Assembly (NCBI RefSeq): GCF_022259695.1
Contig: NZ_CP092099.1
Coordinates: 1,596,471-1,660,470 of the forward strand
Origin: Flaviramulus sp. BrNp1-15
GTDB lineage: Bacteria > Bacteroidota > Bacteroidia > Flavobacteriales > Flavobacteriaceae
Length of the DNA stretch: 64,000 nt
Reading direction: 5' to 3'
This document shows positions 26,592-35,832 of this stretch, piece by piece (position 1 is the first letter of the stretch; every line of letters begins with the position of its first letter). The notes under the pieces are model-generated. The model was given only the letters and a program-made list of their open reading frames with translations, was not told the origin of the DNA and searched no databases. A program made the translations under genes and the position numbers.

Positions 26592-28298
26592 ATGGATGTA
26601 CAAACTTGGACCTACCTTATCGTAGGAGTAACATTTGCACTATATATAGGAATTGCAATTTGGTCGCGTGCAGGATCAACAAAAGAATTTTACATTGCTG
26701 GAGGAGGTGTTTCGCCACTTGCTAACGGTATGGCAACAGCTGCAGATTGGATGTCAGCCGCTTCATTTATTTCCATGGCTGGTATTATATCTTTTGCAGG
26801 ATATGATGGAGCTGTATACCTAATGGGATGGACTGGTGGATATGTGCTTTTAGCACTTTTATTGGCTCCCTATTTAAGAAAATTTGGAAAGTTTACAGTT
26901 CCAGATTTTATAGGAGAGCGTTATTATTCTAATACTGCAAGAACAGTAGCTGTAATTTGTGCTTTAGTAGTGTCATTTACATACGTGGCTGGTCAAATGC
27001 GTGGTGTTGGAATTGTGTTTTCTAGATTTTTAGAAGTAGATATTACAACAGGTGTTATTATAGGAATGGTTATAGTACTTTTCTATGCTGTACTTGGAGG
27101 TATGAAAGGTATTACCTATACTCAAGTAGCACAATATTGTGTTTTGATTTTTGCTTTTATGGTGCCTGCAATTTTTATTTCAATTCAAATGACAGGTAAT
27201 CCAATTCCACAGTTAGGAATGGGTGGAAAAGTAGAAGGTGGTGCTTATCTTTTAGATAAATTAAATGGGCTTTCAACAGAGTTAGGTTTTGCAGAATACA
27301 CAAATGGTTCTAAAAGTTTAATTGATGTTTTTGCTATTACCTGTGCATTAATGGTAGGTACAGCAGGTTTACCTCACGTAATTGTTCGTTTCTTTACGGT
27401 TAAAAAAGTAAGTGATGCTCGTAAATCAGCTGGATTAGCATTATTATTTATTGCAATACTTTATACTACAGCTCCAGCGGTTGCTGTTTTTGCAAGAACT
27501 AACTTGATCGAAACGGTAAGTAACAAAGAGTATGCAGATATGCCTGTTTGGTTTTCTAACTGGGAGAAAACAGGTTTAATAAAATTTGATGATAAAAATG
27601 GTGATGGCGCTATTCAATATGTTGCAGATGCTAAAACAAATGAGTTGACGATTGATCGTGATATCATGGTATTAGCTAATCCAGAAATTGCAGATTTACC
27701 AAACTGGGTGATTGCTTTAGTTGCTGCTGGGGGATTAGCAGCTGCATTATCAACTGCTGCTGGATTATTATTAGTAATTTCTTCGTCTATATCTCATGAT
27801 TTAATCAAAAAGATGGTTAATCCAAAAATTTCAGAAAAAGGAGAGCTTTGGGCTGCAAGAATTGCTGCTACAGTTGCAGTTGTAATTGCAGGTTTATTTG
27901 GTATTTACCCACCAGGTTTTGTTGCGGCAGTCGTCGCACTGGCATTTGGTTTAGCTGCGGCTTCCTTCTTTCCGGCAATTATATTAGGTATTTTTTATAA
28001 AAAAATGAATAAAGAAGGCGCTATAGCAGGAATGGTTGTTGGACTATTACTAATGCTTTTCTACATGTTAAAATTCAAATTTGGATTGTTTGATGGTGGA
28101 AAATCTGCTGTAGCAGGATTGAAAGAAAGTTGGTGGTTTGGAATTTCTCCTGAAGGATTTGGAACTATTGCAATGATTGTCAACTTTATAGTGGCTTTTG
28201 CTGTTAATGCATTTACACCAGAACCACCAGAAGATGTTCAAGAAATAGTAGAAAATATAAGAATACCTTCTGGAGCAGGTGAAGCTTCAAACCATTAA
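26592..28298 (+). CDS. VC_2705-type sodium:solute symporter (acetate-permease-like)
   Basis: This 568-residue inner-membrane SSS transporter has about 13 helices. Motifs include EFYIAGGGVSPLANGMATAADWMSAASFISMAGI (about 32-66), AGQMRGVGIVFSR and GTAGLPHVIVRFFTVK (about 256-272). A hydrophilic loop around residues 330-345 contains DDKNGDG, a calcium-loop-like sequence usual in this subfamily. It is related to acetate permease ActP and paired with DUF4212. The genes downstream (PrpE-like, Acs, glyoxylate enzymes) support acetate or propionate uptake. Confidence 0.9.
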   Translation: MDVQTWTYLIVGVTFALYIGIAIWSRAGSTKEFYIAGGGVSPLANGMATAADWMSAASFISMAGIISFAGYDGAVYLMGWTGGYVLLALLLAPYLRKFGKFTVPDFIGERYYSNTARTVAVICALVVSFTYVAGQMRGVGIVFSRFLEVDITTGVIIGMVIVLFYAVLGGMKGITYTQVAQYCVLIFAFMVPAIFISIQMTGNPIPQLGMGGKVEGGAYLLDKLNGLSTELGFAEYTNGSKSLIDVFAITCALMVGTAGLPHVIVRFFTVKKVSDARKSAGLALLFIAILYTTAPAVAVFARTNLIETVSNKEYADMPVWFSNWEKTGLIKFDDKNGDGAIQYVADAKTNELTIDRDIMVLANPEIADLPNWVIALVAAGGLAAALSTAAGLLLVISSSISHDLIKKMVNPKISEKGELWAARIAATVAVVIAGLFGIYPPGFVAAVVALAFGLAAASFFPAIILGIFYKKMNKEGAIAGMVVGLLLMLFYMLKFKFGLFDGGKSAVAGLKESWWFGISPEGFGTIAMIVNFIVAFAVNAFTPEPPEDVQEIVENIRIPSGAGEASNH

Positions 28299-28341
28299 AT
28301 GATTGTTCTATCTCGGACATAATTTTAATTAGTTAGTTAGT

Positions 28342-28373
28342 AAATCAGCATTACATTTATGTAGTGCTGATTT
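28342..28373 (+). terminator. Strong hairpin after the permease gene
   Basis: Arms AAATCAGCATTACAT and ATGTAGTGCTGATTT form a 15-bp stem with one T-G wobble and a 2-nt loop, followed by a T-rich stretch. It likely terminates the porin-permease transcript, although the T run is short. Confidence 0.6.
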
Positions 28374-28403
28374 CTTATATTTATAACAACAATAAGATTT
28401 TTG

Positions 28404-28415
28404 TTTTTGCAAAAA
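28404..28415. promoter_or_regulatory. Palindrome before the sensor operon
   Basis: TTTTTGCAAAAA is a perfect 12-bp palindrome, 15 bp before the small-protein ATG at 28431. It resembles the TTTGCAAA core bound by RamB-type regulators in other phyla; relevance here is speculation. Confidence 0.3.
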
Positions 28416-28430
28416 TTAAAAAACAACTAA

Positions 28431-28625
28431 ATGAAAAAACGCCACGAACAAAAGCTTGTAGTATTGTCTATAGCTTTGTTTTTAATTTTTAATATCCCTT
28501 TTATTCTGATTTTTAATTTTGAAGGGGCTATTTTTGGTATTCCAACATTTTACTTCTCAGTATTTTCCATTTGGTTATTATCTATAGTCGTTTCCTATAT
28601 TGTATTAAAACGTCATTATGAATAA
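28431..28625 (+). CDS. Small two-helix membrane protein before the SSS-histidine kinase
   Basis: This 64-residue protein has two hydrophobic helices (about 9-30 and 36-58) and a basic cytoplasmic start (MKKRHEQK). Its stop overlaps the next start by 8 bp, so it is translated together with the sensor. It resembles small subunits that accompany SSS transporters, and could be a subunit of the sensor's transport domain, by analogy with DUF4212. Confidence 0.7.
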   Translation: MKKRHEQKLVVLSIALFLIFNIPFILIFNFEGAIFGIPTFYFSVFSIWLLSIVVSYIVLKRHYE

Positions 28626-31308
28626 TTACGTTTTAATATTTATAATAGTAATCTATTTATCAGTATTGTTTTATATTGCTTTTTTGGCTGAAAAAAAGCG
28701 AAAAACCAAATGGGTAAATAATCCTTATGTGTATACCTTGTCTTTGGCGGTTTATTGTACTGCCTGGACTTATTATGGTAGTGTTGGGATTGCAGCCAAT
28801 TCTGGTATTAATTTTTTACCCATTTATTTAGGACCTATAATCGCAGCTCCTTTGTGGATAGTTGTGCTTAGAAAAGTCATCCGAATTTCTAAACAACATA
28901 AAATTTCGTCTATAGCAGATTTTATCTCTTTGCGTTATGGTAATAGTAGAGTTCTTGGGGCTTTAGTTACTCTTATTTGTTTGTTTGGAACTATACCTTA
29001 CATTTCTTTACAACTTAAAGCTGTATCTGAAACTTTTGAAATAATGTCTGATAAAACCAGCTATATTTCTTCTGTTATTATTGATGATTCAACTTTTTAT
29101 GTAGCTTTAATATTAGCCATATTTGCAGCTTTTTTTGGAACACAAAACACTGATGCTTCTGAAAAACATAAAGGAATTATTGTTTCAGTTGCCTTCGAAT
29201 CTGTTTTAAAGCTTGTCTTCTTTTTAGTTGTTGGGTCTTATATTACTTTTTATTTGTTTGATGGCACTACAGATATTTATAGTAAAATGGTGGTTACTCA
29301 AAACTTTAAACAATTGTCCACGCTTGGAGGTGTAGAAAGTGGGTTTAATTGGTTTTTTATGATTGCTTTATCTTTTATGGTAATCTTTTTATTACCAAGA
29401 CAGTTTCAAGTATCGGTTTTAGAAAATACTAGAGAAAAGCATTTAAAAAAGGCTATTTGGTTATTTCCATTATATTTATTGCTTTTTAATATTTTTGTAA
29501 TTTTTATAGCTTGGGCGGGTAAGCTTACATTTGGTAGCACACAGAACGCCGAATATTACACTCTGCTTTTGCCCTTAAAAAATGGAAACTCATTTTTAGC
29601 AACCCTTGTTTTTCTTGGTGGTTTTTCAGCAGTAATTTCAATGGTAATTGTTTCTACGTTGGCCTTGTCTACTATGGTAAGTAATAATTTAATTATTCCT
29701 TATGGGTTTTTAGATAAATTTATTAAAAATCAACCTGAACGAAACTCAAAATACATTAAAAATATTCGTCGTATTTCCATTTTTATCATCATTATTTCAG
29801 CTTATTTCTTCTATGTTTCGTTTTCAAAAGAGTTATCGCTATATTCAATTGGGTTAATTTCTTTTGTGATTATTTCTCAATTAGGACCTTCATTTTTTAT
29901 AGGGTTATATTGGAATCGTGGGTCTTCAAAAGCAGCAATTATTGGTATGGTTGTAGGTTTTTGTATAACTATTTACACTTTGGTATTGCCTTTTACTTTA
30001 CAAGCATATACTGGAACAGATGATTTTATACAATATGGATTAAATGGTATTTCTGCCTTAAAACCATATGCTTTATTTGGTATTGATTTTTTAAGTCCTC
30101 CAGCACATGCTTTTTTCTGGAGTATGACATTTAATATATTAAGTTATTTGACCTTTTCATTAGTTTCTAAAGGGAATTATAGAGAGCGTAACTATGCTGA
30201 AATGTTTGTAGATAGTAGAAACTTTTTAACCCTTCAGGATAGTGCTTTGGTTTGGAAAGGAGAGGCATATGTTGCAGATATTAAAAGTGTTTTGGTGCGT
30301 TTTTTGGGCGAAAATAGAGCTACACGCGCATTAAATATTTTCTTTAGAAAATATAAATTACCACCAGATACTCAGTTAGCAGATGCAAGATTGATTAACT
30401 TTTCAGAAAAACTATTAACAGGAAGTATTGGTTCTGCATCGGCAAAAATATTAATATCAAGTGTGGTTAAAGAAGAGCAAATTAGTTTAGTTGAAGTTTT
30501 GAGGATTTTAGAAGAATCTAAAGAAAACATTGTAAGTAATAAAGTTTTGTTAGAGAAATCTAATGAGTTAACACAATTGTCTGCAAAACTTAAAGATGTA
30601 AATCAAGAATTAATAACTAAAGACAAACAAAAAGACGAATTTTTAGATACTGTTGCTCATGAGTTAAAAACTCCAATTACAGGTATTCGTGCTGCAACAG
30701 AATTATTGATGGATGAAGATGATGATATGCCAAAGGAAATGAAGGCACAATTCTTAAAAAACATCCTTCAAGATTCAGATCGTTTAGGGCGTTTGATTAA
30801 TAATATTTTAGATTTTGAAAAACTGGAAACAGGTAGGTTAAACTTAGATTTAACGTATAATGATATTCAAAAAACAATTGTAAAAGCCATTAGTAGTATT
30901 TCTCAAATAGCGGCAAAAAAAGAAGTACAGATTATAAATAAAAACCTAAATACTTTTAAAACTAATTATGACGAAGATCGTATCTTACAAGTATTAACTA
31001 ATTTACTATCTAACGCCATTAAGTTTTGTGAACCTAAAAAAGGAAAAATAGTTGTGGATTATAGGTTGGGGAGTGAGTTTATTGAAATCTCTATAATTGA
31101 CAATGGTAAAGGGATTCCTGAAGAAGATCAGGATTATATTTTTGATAAATTTTATCAATCTCAACATCAAAACACCATCAAACCTCAAGGTAGCGGATTA
31201 GGTCTTGCGATAACCAAACAGATTGTAGAAAAGCATAATGGTAAGATTTGGGCAAAAAAAGGCGTTAAAAAAGGCGCAACACTTGTTTTTACGATACCTT
31301 TTAAGTAA
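28618..31308 (+). CDS. Sodium:solute symporter-histidine kinase fusion (CbrA-like sensor)
   Basis: This 896-residue protein couples a full SSS transporter domain (about 1-500, some 13 helices) to a sensor kinase. After a linker of about 150 residues come HisKA with DTVAHELKTP (phospho-acceptor H681) and a HATPase domain with NLLSNAIKF (N box), DNGKGIPEED (G1) and GSGLGLAI (G2). CbrA-type fusions use the transporter as sensor or as a combined importer. Here the neighbours point to acetate or a related carboxylate. A receiver-only regulator follows 16 bp after, its probable partner. Confidence 0.93.
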   Translation: MNNYVLIFIIVIYLSVLFYIAFLAEKKRKTKWVNNPYVYTLSLAVYCTAWTYYGSVGIAANSGINFLPIYLGPIIAAPLWIVVLRKVIRISKQHKISSIADFISLRYGNSRVLGALVTLICLFGTIPYISLQLKAVSETFEIMSDKTSYISSVIIDDSTFYVALILAIFAAFFGTQNTDASEKHKGIIVSVAFESVLKLVFFLVVGSYITFYLFDGTTDIYSKMVVTQNFKQLSTLGGVESGFNWFFMIALSFMVIFLLPRQFQVSVLENTREKHLKKAIWLFPLYLLLFNIFVIFIAWAGKLTFGSTQNAEYYTLLLPLKNGNSFLATLVFLGGFSAVISMVIVSTLALSTMVSNNLIIPYGFLDKFIKNQPERNSKYIKNIRRISIFIIIISAYFFYVSFSKELSLYSIGLISFVIISQLGPSFFIGLYWNRGSSKAAIIGMVVGFCITIYTLVLPFTLQAYTGTDDFIQYGLNGISALKPYALFGIDFLSPPAHAFFWSMTFNILSYLTFSLVSKGNYRERNYAEMFVDSRNFLTLQDSALVWKGEAYVADIKSVLVRFLGENRATRALNIFFRKYKLPPDTQLADARLINFSEKLLTGSIGSASAKILISSVVKEEQISLVEVLRILEESKENIVSNKVLLEKSNELTQLSAKLKDVNQELITKDKQKDEFLDTVAHELKTPITGIRAATELLMDEDDDMPKEMKAQFLKNILQDSDRLGRLINNILDFEKLETGRLNLDLTYNDIQKTIVKAISSISQIAAKKEVQIINKNLNTFKTNYDEDRILQVLTNLLSNAIKFCEPKKGKIVVDYRLGSEFIEISIIDNGKGIPEEDQDYIFDKFYQSQHQNTIKPQGSGLGLAITKQIVEKHNGKIWAKKGVKKGATLVFTIPFK

Positions 31309-31324
31309 ATTGAGTCCTGAATCT

Positions 31325-31690
31325 ATGAAGAAGAAAATATTAATTGTAGACGACGAGCCTAATATAGTCATGTCGTTAGAATACACCTTCAAAAAGCAAG
31401 ATTTTGAAGTGTTTATAGCAAGAGATGGAAGTGAGGCATTGCAGATATTGAAGCATCATACACCTGACGTTGTTTTGTTAGATATTATGATGCCAAATGT
31501 AGATGGTTATCAAACCTTAAAGTATATTAAAAACACAGACAGTTTAAAAACTGCAAAAGTAGTTTTTTTAACTGCTAAAAATAAAGCTTCAGATATTGAA
31601 AAGGGCTTAAAACTTGGAGCAGATAAATATTTAACAAAGCCTTTCTCAGTAAAAAAAATAGTTTCAGAAATTCTTGAACTACTAAATTAA
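31325..31690 (+). CDS. Receiver-only response regulator
   Basis: I place the start at ATG 31325 (MKKKILIVDDEPN), because the open frame upstream overlaps the kinase gene and adds 29 residues outside the fold. The protein of 121 residues is a complete REC domain: acidic pocket D9/D10, phospho-acceptor D53 in LLDIMMPNVDG, the conserved Thr in FLTAKN and Lys in YLTKPF. There is no output domain, so it must act through protein contacts or a phosphorelay. It lies behind the SSS-kinase fusion. Confidence 0.92.
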   Translation: MKKKILIVDDEPNIVMSLEYTFKKQDFEVFIARDGSEALQILKHHTPDVVLLDIMMPNVDGYQTLKYIKNTDSLKTAKVVFLTAKNKASDIEKGLKLGADKYLTKPFSVKKIVSEILELLN

Positions 31691-31738
31691 AGTTGGTTTT
31701 GTGTGCAAACAAACTAAGTTTAATTAAAGTTTAAAGAC

Positions 31739-31954
31739 ATGAAATTTCGTATCAATCCTTTAGCATCAGATATTATTATAAGTATCTATGTTATAGTTAC
31801 ACTTTATTTAAGGTTTAAATTCGAAGGTCAAACCTATACAAGTCCTATGCTTTCAATAGTTATGGGAATTTGTTTTGTAGTTATTATTTGGGTGCTTATC
31901 AAGCTGAAAATACTTAATCCAAATTGGTTTGGACTACTAAAATCTAAAAAATAG
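31739..31954 (+). CDS. Small membrane protein of unknown function
   Basis: This 71-residue protein has two hydrophobic helices (about 8-26 and 37-58) with a short basic tail (GLLKSKK). No family is recognised. It is wedged between the response regulator and the PrpE-like gene, 5 bp before the latter, so it is probably part of the operon and may be a transport accessory. Confidence 0.6.
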   Translation: MKFRINPLASDIIISIYVIVTLYLRFKFEGQTYTSPMLSIVMGICFVVIIWVLIKLKILNPNWFGLLKSKK

Positions 31955-31959
31955 TAGTC

Positions 31960-33855
31960 ATGAATTACCAAGAATTTTACAAAAAAAGCCTGAAACATCC
32001 AGAACAATTTTGGAATCGACAAGCTCAACAATTAGATTGGTTTAAAAAACCAGAAACCATTTTGTCTAAAAACAAATATGATTATTTTCAATGGTTTGAA
32101 GATGGGCAACTTAACTTAAGTTACTTGTGTATAGACAAGCATGTTGAAGATGGTTTTGGAGAGCAAGATGCAATCATTTATGATTCTCCAGTTACAAATA
32201 CAAAAAAGCATATTAGCTTTAATCAATTACAAGATGAAGTTTCTAAGCTAGCAGGTGGATTACAAAGTTTAGGTTTAAAAAAAGGCGATACATGTATTAT
32301 TTACATGCCTATGATTCCACAGGCTTTGTATGCTATGTTAGCATGTGTTAGAATAGGTGTAATTCATTCGGTTGTATTTGGCGGATTTGCTCCACACGAA
32401 CTAGCAATTCGTATTGATGATTGTAATCCTAAAGTAATTATAACTGCGTCAAACGGAATTGAAATAGAACGTATTATTCCATACAAACCATTTGTAGATG
32501 AAGCCATCACTAAAGCTAATAAAAAGCCAGAACATGTTATTGTTTTTGATAGAGAATTAGGTGTTGATATACCTAATAAAGCTTATGATGTAGACTATCA
32601 AACATTAGTTGAAAATTCACCTTTAGTTAAAGCTGTTAGTGTAGAATCTACCCATCCATCCTATATTTTATATACCTCTGGCACCACAGGAACTCCAAAA
32701 GGTATTATTAGAGATACAGGTGGTTATGCAACAGCTTTAAAATTTTCAATGAAATATGTGTATGGTGTAGATGAAGGAGATACGTTTTGGGCAGCAAGCG
32801 ATGTGGGTTGGGTTGTAGGGCATAGTTATATTGTTTATGGACCTTTATTAAACCGTAATACGACTATTCTTTTTGAAGGCAAACCTATTAAAACTCCAGA
32901 TTCTTCTACCTTTTGGCGAGTTATTAGTGAGCATAATGTAAAAGTCATGTTTACTGCTCCAACAGCTATTCGAGCTATAAAAAAAGAAGATCCTACAGGA
33001 CACATGTTAAAGCGTTTTGATTTATCTTGTTTAAAATACCAGTTTTTAGCAGGAGAACGTTGCGATGTGGCTACTTTAAATTGGACAGAAGAAAAGCTTA
33101 ATGTTCCAGTAATTGACCATTGGTGGCAAACAGAAAGTGGTTGGCCAATGTTAGCAAACATGGTTGGAGTTGACTTACAGGAGGTCAAACCTGGATCTGC
33201 TACCTTTCCTGTATGTGGTTATGATATTCAAATTTTAAATGAAGAAGGCGAAGAAGTAGAGAATAACATTGAAGGTTATGTTGCAGTAAAATTACCGTTA
33301 CCACCAGGAACATTAACAAGTCTTTGGGGAAATCCGGAGCGTTTTAAATCTGGTTATCTAGATCGTTTTCTAGGTTATTATTTTTCAGGAGATGGTGGTT
33401 ATAAAGACGAAGATGGATATGTTTTTATTACCGGTCGTGTAGATGATATAATTAATGTTGCAGGACACAGATTATCTACTGCAGAAATGGAAGAAATTGT
33501 AGCTTCACATAAAGCTGTAGCAGAATGTGCAGTATTTGGTGTGCATTGCGAAATTAAAGGTCAGAAACCATTAGGTTTAGTAGTTTTGAAATCAGGTGAA
33601 CCTGCAGATGAAAAAACTATTCGATCAGAAATAATTCAAGAAGTGCGTCAAGAAATTGGTGCTGTAGCTTCCTTTAAAGATGTACTTGTAGTTAATCGAT
33701 TGCCAAAAACGCGAAGTGGAAAAATTCTTCGTAAATTACTGCGTAATATCGCAGATGAACAACAGTACAACATACCATCAACAATTGATGATACTGCAAT
33801 TATAAACGAAATAAAATCTGTCTATATTAACCATCATATTGGAATTCACAAATAA
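31960..33855 (+). CDS. Propionyl-CoA synthetase-like acyl-CoA ligase (PrpE type)
   Basis: This 631-residue AMP-forming ligase activates a short-chain fatty acid to its CoA ester through an acyl-adenylate. Motifs are YTSGTTGTPKG (A3 loop), WWQTESGWPM, the YFSGDGGYKDEDGYVFITGRVDDIINVAGHRLS hinge and PKTRSGKILRK (catalytic Lys). The insertion ASNGIEIERIIPYKPFVDEAI resembles PrpE (propionate) rather than Acs, and the N-terminus MNYQEFYKKSLKHPEQFW also fits PrpE. Acs itself follows 19 bp on. The preferred acid (propionate or another) remains to be tested. Confidence 0.85.
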   Translation: MNYQEFYKKSLKHPEQFWNRQAQQLDWFKKPETILSKNKYDYFQWFEDGQLNLSYLCIDKHVEDGFGEQDAIIYDSPVTNTKKHISFNQLQDEVSKLAGGLQSLGLKKGDTCIIYMPMIPQALYAMLACVRIGVIHSVVFGGFAPHELAIRIDDCNPKVIITASNGIEIERIIPYKPFVDEAITKANKKPEHVIVFDRELGVDIPNKAYDVDYQTLVENSPLVKAVSVESTHPSYILYTSGTTGTPKGIIRDTGGYATALKFSMKYVYGVDEGDTFWAASDVGWVVGHSYIVYGPLLNRNTTILFEGKPIKTPDSSTFWRVISEHNVKVMFTAPTAIRAIKKEDPTGHMLKRFDLSCLKYQFLAGERCDVATLNWTEEKLNVPVIDHWWQTESGWPMLANMVGVDLQEVKPGSATFPVCGYDIQILNEEGEEVENNIEGYVAVKLPLPPGTLTSLWGNPERFKSGYLDRFLGYYFSGDGGYKDEDGYVFITGRVDDIINVAGHRLSTAEMEEIVASHKAVAECAVFGVHCEIKGQKPLGLVVLKSGEPADEKTIRSEIIQEVRQEIGAVASFKDVLVVNRLPKTRSGKILRKLLRNIADEQQYNIPSTIDDTAIINEIKSVYINHHIGIHK

Positions 33856-33874
33856 AATTTTAAACTAACAAATT

Positions 33875-35782
33875 ATGAGTAATTATCACATAAAACATTT
33901 AGAAGAATACTACCAAGTCTATAGAAAATCCGTACGTAATCCAGAAAATTTCTGGGAAGAAATTGCTGAAGAGCATTTTATGTGGCGTAAGAAATGGAAC
34001 AACGTATTGAGTTGGGACTTTACTAAGCCAGAAGTTAAATGGTTTGAAGGCGCAAAACTAAACATTACAGAAAACTGTATAGACAGGCATTTGTACACCA
34101 GAGGAGATAAAACAGCTATCATTTTTGAGTCAAATAGTCCAGACGAAAAAGCATTGCATATCACTTACAGAGAGCTTCATGAAAGAGTATGTAAATTTGC
34201 TAATGTACTTAAAGAAAGTGGGGTAGGTAAAGGCGATAGAGTTTGTATTTACTTACCAATGATTCCAGAACTAGCTGTTTCTGTTCTGGCTTGTGCACGT
34301 ATTGGTGCTATACATTCTGTAGTTTTTGCAGGATTTTCATCTACAGCATTAGCAACCAGAATTAATGATTGTGATTGCAAAATGGTTATTACAAGCGATG
34401 GATCTTATCGAGGAGCAAAAAGCATCGATTTGAAAGGTATAGTTGATGATGCTTTAGAAGAGTGTCCGGGTGTAGAAACTGTATTGGTTGCAAAACGAAT
34501 TAATTCAGAAATTAGCATGAAAGCAGGTCGTGATAAATGGCTACAACCTTTATTAGATAATGCATCACATGAATGTGCTCCTGAAATAATGGATGCTGAA
34601 GATCCTTTATTTATTTTATATACTTCTGGTTCTACAGGAAAACCAAAAGGAATGGTGCATAGTACAGCTGGTTATATGGTTTATACAGCCTATACATTTA
34701 AAAACGTATTTCAATATAAAGAAGAAGATGTATATTGGTGTACAGCAGATATAGGTTGGATTACAGGGCATAGTTATATAGTCTATGGACCATTATGTAA
34801 TGGTGCTACAACAGTTATGTTTGAAGGTGTTCCAAGTTATCCGGATTTCGGACGTTTTTGGGAAATTGTAGCAAAGCATAAAGTAAATCAATTCTATACG
34901 GCGCCAACAGCAATTCGTGCCTTAGCAAAAGAAGGAGTAGAGCATTTAGAAAAGCACGATTTATCCTCTTTAAAAGTGTTAGGGACCGTTGGTGAACCTA
35001 TAAATGAAGAGGCTTGGCATTGGTATGATGATAATGTTGGGAAGAAAAAATCTCCTATTGTGGATACATGGTGGCAAACCGAAACAGGAGGTATTATGAT
35101 TACACCAATTGCATTTGCTACACCTACAAAGCCTACTTATGCAACGCTTCCGTTTATTGGAATCCAACCAGCGTTAATGGATGAGCAAGGACAAGAAATA
35201 AAAGGAAATCAAGTAGATGGTCGTTTGTGTATTAAATTCCCTTGGCCTAGTATGGCAAGAACTATTTGGGGAAATCATCAGCGTTATAAAGACACATATT
35301 TTTCGGCATTTGAAAATATGTATTTTACAGGTGATGGAGCGTTAAGAGACGAAGTAGGTTATTATAGAATTACAGGACGTGTAGATGATGTTATTATTGT
35401 GTCTGGTCATAATTTAGGTACAGCGCCAATTGAAGATGCTATTAATGAGCATCCAGCTGTTGCAGAAAGTGCTATTGTAGGTTTTCCTCATGATATCAAA
35501 GGAAATGCTTTATATGGTTATGTAACCCTTAAAGAAACAGGTGAAAGTAGAGATCATGATAATTTACGAAAAGAAATTAATCAGATTATTACAGAACAAA
35601 TAGGACCCATTGCTAAACTAGATAAAATCCAGTTTACTAATGGATTGCCCAAAACTCGAAGCGGAAAAATTATGCGTCGTATTTTGCGTAAAATAGCCCA
35701 TAAGGATACTAGTAATTTAGGTGATACTAGTACACTTTTAAATCCAGAAGTTGTTCAGGATATTATGGATAATGCATTATAA
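33875..35782 (+). CDS. acs: Acetate-CoA ligase
   Basis: This 635-residue cytosolic enzyme converts acetate, ATP and CoA to acetyl-CoA. It has the classical acetyl-CoA synthetase motifs YTSGSTGKPKG, WWQTETGGIMITP, MYFTGDGALRDEVGYYRITGRVDDVIIVSGHNLGTAPIEDAI and the C-terminal PKTRSGKIMRRILRKIA. The Lys in this last motif is catalytic and the usual target of acetylation control. It follows the PrpE-like gene by 19 bp and ends with a bidirectional terminator. It is the metabolic partner of the permease upstream and the glyoxylate genes beyond the next regulator. Confidence 0.95.
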   Translation: MSNYHIKHLEEYYQVYRKSVRNPENFWEEIAEEHFMWRKKWNNVLSWDFTKPEVKWFEGAKLNITENCIDRHLYTRGDKTAIIFESNSPDEKALHITYRELHERVCKFANVLKESGVGKGDRVCIYLPMIPELAVSVLACARIGAIHSVVFAGFSSTALATRINDCDCKMVITSDGSYRGAKSIDLKGIVDDALEECPGVETVLVAKRINSEISMKAGRDKWLQPLLDNASHECAPEIMDAEDPLFILYTSGSTGKPKGMVHSTAGYMVYTAYTFKNVFQYKEEDVYWCTADIGWITGHSYIVYGPLCNGATTVMFEGVPSYPDFGRFWEIVAKHKVNQFYTAPTAIRALAKEGVEHLEKHDLSSLKVLGTVGEPINEEAWHWYDDNVGKKKSPIVDTWWQTETGGIMITPIAFATPTKPTYATLPFIGIQPALMDEQGQEIKGNQVDGRLCIKFPWPSMARTIWGNHQRYKDTYFSAFENMYFTGDGALRDEVGYYRITGRVDDVIIVSGHNLGTAPIEDAINEHPAVAESAIVGFPHDIKGNALYGYVTLKETGESRDHDNLRKEINQIITEQIGPIAKLDKIQFTNGLPKTRSGKIMRRILRKIAHKDTSNLGDTSTLLNPEVVQDIMDNAL

Positions 35783-35801
35783 TTTTATTAGTAGTTTAAA
35801 T

Positions 35802-35832
35802 AAAAACGTGGCTAAATTAGCCACGTTTTTTT
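35802..35832. terminator. Bidirectional terminator between acs and the XRE regulator
   Basis: Arms AAAAACGTGGCTAA and TTAGCCACGTTTTT enclose a 1-nt centre and are flanked by A and T runs. The T run overlaps the stop codon of the convergent regulator gene. Confidence 0.88.

Noticed and set aside
27590-27612. Dockerin or EF-hand domain in the symporter (DDKNGDG)
   Set aside because: It is a single short loop inside the transporter, usual in this subfamily, without a second calcium loop.
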